Assembly (NCBI GenBank): GCA_034766995.1
Contig: CM068314.1
Span: forward strand, 29,578,208-29,642,207
Direction: 5' to 3'
Source: Acanthacorydalis orientalis
Taxonomy: Eukaryota; Arthropoda; Insecta; Megaloptera; Corydalidae
Length of the DNA: 64,000 bases
The number at the start of each line of letters is the position of its first letter. The first letter of the stretch is position 1. Under the pieces are notes generated by a model. It made no database searches. It was not told the DNA's origin and saw only the letters and a list, made by a program, of their open reading frames with translations. The translations under genes and the position numbers were made by a program. Positions 62,723 through 64,000 of this stretch are shown in pieces.

Positions 62723-64000
62723 ATGGAAAATTCAACTTTAAATGTGATGGAACAAATAAAATATTTTTCAGATATATTAAATATTCTGAATGAGCATCAC
62801 ACAGAAAAACAAATTATTCATCAACTGGATTTTGTAATTGAAACAACCAATGATTATCACATAGTGGAATTAGCATTACTAATACAGAAATATTTCCTGA
62901 AAAATGGAATTTATAAATACAAAAACTATAATTTTGATCCATATTTTGATATTTTTAATAAAATGGATGTCACAGTTAAAGACTTTGTCACTGTTCTGAA
63001 TATATTTAAATTAATTTTCTTAGCCTCTGTAGATATTGAACAGTGTATCAGTAATACATTAGATATTGTATTAAATGATGATTATGATGTTTATAAATGT
63101 TTATGCTTGTATGATTGTATTTTAGATGTATGTAATGAAAGAAAAGTTTCATTTAAAATAATGGAAAGTGTAGAATCTAAACTTGTACAATCTCTATATG
63201 CAGACACACTTAATATTAAAAATTTGACAGCGAATGTAATTATTAAGCATCTGGAGTTAATAAAAAACACAAATATTCTAAAAGTTGTTTGGGATGGTAT
63301 AAAAAAGAATTTCAACTATGATATTTTATGTTTATTGTCTGACTATTATATTTCTAATGAAGAAGGAAACATAAATTTTACTTTACTTAATGATATATCC
63401 TATTGGAATTTTATACAATCAAGTGTTTTAAATAAAAATTATATAATTAGAAAACAGATACTTTATATGTTAAAAAGATCAATTGATACTATCAATTCAA
63501 ATGCATTAACATTTACTTTAATTCTCAATAATCAAGATATTTGTTCATTACTATCATATAATTCCGATAATCAGAAAAAGTTTGCTAATACATGGGAAAA
63601 CTTTTTTGTAATATTTGAAACATTAGAGGAAAAACAGTCACATTTAATTTTACCATCATTACAATTATTAAATAGCTTAGAGAATCTAAGTCCATTTTGG
63701 GTTGCATGCATTTATGAAAAAATGTTAAGTCATGAAAATAAAAATGTATTATATTTTGCTGTTCATGATGTGTTGAAAAATCATAATAGTAGTGTATTGT
63801 ACAAAAATGAATTATTAACAAAAATTGAACCTTCTTTAATAAATGCATTAAATAATATTAATCTATTTGAACAAGACAATGAAATAATTCCAGAAACTGT
63901 TCAATTGTTAATTACGTTCTTAAATAAGTTATCATCTGAACAATTTAGTTCATTTTTAAATCAAAGTTCCAAAATAACTTGGATTGTTATTCCTTTTTAT
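62723..64000 (+). CDS. TARBP1-like tRNA 2'-O-methyltransferase, N-terminal part (partial, runs off window)
   Basis: Open frame of 426 codons without a stop up to the window edge, in a region where other frames are densely stopped. It starts at the first ATG after an in-frame TAA at 62,672-62,674; the start context is good (A at -3, G at +4). The protein is Leu/Ile/Asn/Lys-rich and looks all-helical, with no signal peptide or membrane segment, as expected for an ARM/HEAT-like scaffold. The stretch around residues 294-312 (WENFFVIFETLEEKQSHLI) and the following FWVACIYEKMLSHENKNV remind me of the N-terminal helical region of TARBP1, whose C-terminal SpoU domain methylates G18 of tRNAs. That domain would lie outside the window. 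The family call is recalled, not searched. The alternative is another HEAT-repeat protein. That it is a real gene is near certain; its identity is moderate. Confidence 0.6.
   Translation, partial: MENSTLNVMEQIKYFSDILNILNEHHTEKQIIHQLDFVIETTNDYHIVELALLIQKYFLKNGIYKYKNYNFDPYFDIFNKMDVTVKDFVTVLNIFKLIFLASVDIEQCISNTLDIVLNDDYDVYKCLCLYDCILDVCNERKVSFKIMESVESKLVQSLYADTLNIKNLTANVIIKHLELIKNTNILKVVWDGIKKNFNYDILCLLSDYYISNEEGNINFTLLNDISYWNFIQSSVLNKNYIIRKQILYMLKRSIDTINSNALTFTLILNNQDICSLLSYNSDNQKKFANTWENFFVIFETLEEKQSHLILPSLQLLNSLENLSPFWVACIYEKMLSHENKNVLYFAVHDVLKNHNSSVLYKNELLTKIEPSLINALNNINLFEQDNEIIPETVQLLITFLNKLSSEQFSSFLNQSSKITWIVIPFY

Overview
The window is AT-rich eukaryotic DNA, most likely from an insect. 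A hymenopteran is my best guess, based on mariner copies of the mellifera type, piggyBac and RTE relics, and GC-richer islands set in an AT-rich background; species-level placement is not possible by eye. About 62.7 kb of the 64 kb carries no gene I can support. The one convincing gene starts at 62,723 on the + strand and runs off the right edge: a 426-codon open frame that resembles the N-terminal region of TARBP1-type tRNA 2'-O-methyltransferases (moderate confidence).

Two things fill the gene-free part. First, about 70 (TA)n microsatellites, roughly one per kilobase, some fused to (TG)n, (CA)n or (TC)n; the largest cluster is at 40,974-41,216. Second, about 30 short islands (150-600 bp) of higher GC and complexity, spaced about every 2 kb. 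None of them gives a recognisable protein. Some look like promoters or enhancers: 53,885-53,987 has E2F, CRE, CCAAT and YY1-like sites; 23,812-24,080 has a GC box, an E-box and a TATA-like box; 55,381-55,560 and 36,604-36,617 have RFX X-box-like sites. They may be conserved regulatory elements or distal exons of a gene outside the window.

Mobile DNA is varied and broken. There are mariner remnants at 24.6-25.5, 28.1-28.6, 31.8-32.8 and 42.3-43.7 kb, plus an 80-bp mariner consisting only of its ends at 52.65 kb. A Tigger/MER2-like element lies at 31.30-31.73 kb. A piggyBac with TTAA duplications is nested inside the 42.3-kb mariner. Two MITEs are delimited by inverted repeats and target duplications (1,551-1,904 with TA; 15,392-15,668 with TTAA). 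A 5'-truncated RTE-like LINE occupies 58.1-60.0 kb. A Helitron-like terminal repeat occurs four times, two of them as an inverted pair around a (TA)n array at 39.3-39.6 kb.

The most informative structures are the nested piggyBac-in-mariner; two mariners sharing one internal deletion junction, which implies a non-autonomous family; and the Tigger and mariner elements that split a (TA)n tract at 31.25-32.87 kb. I found no CRISPR array, rRNA, tRNA or operon, and no new multi-gene system. The novelty here lies in repeat architecture and candidate regulatory DNA.
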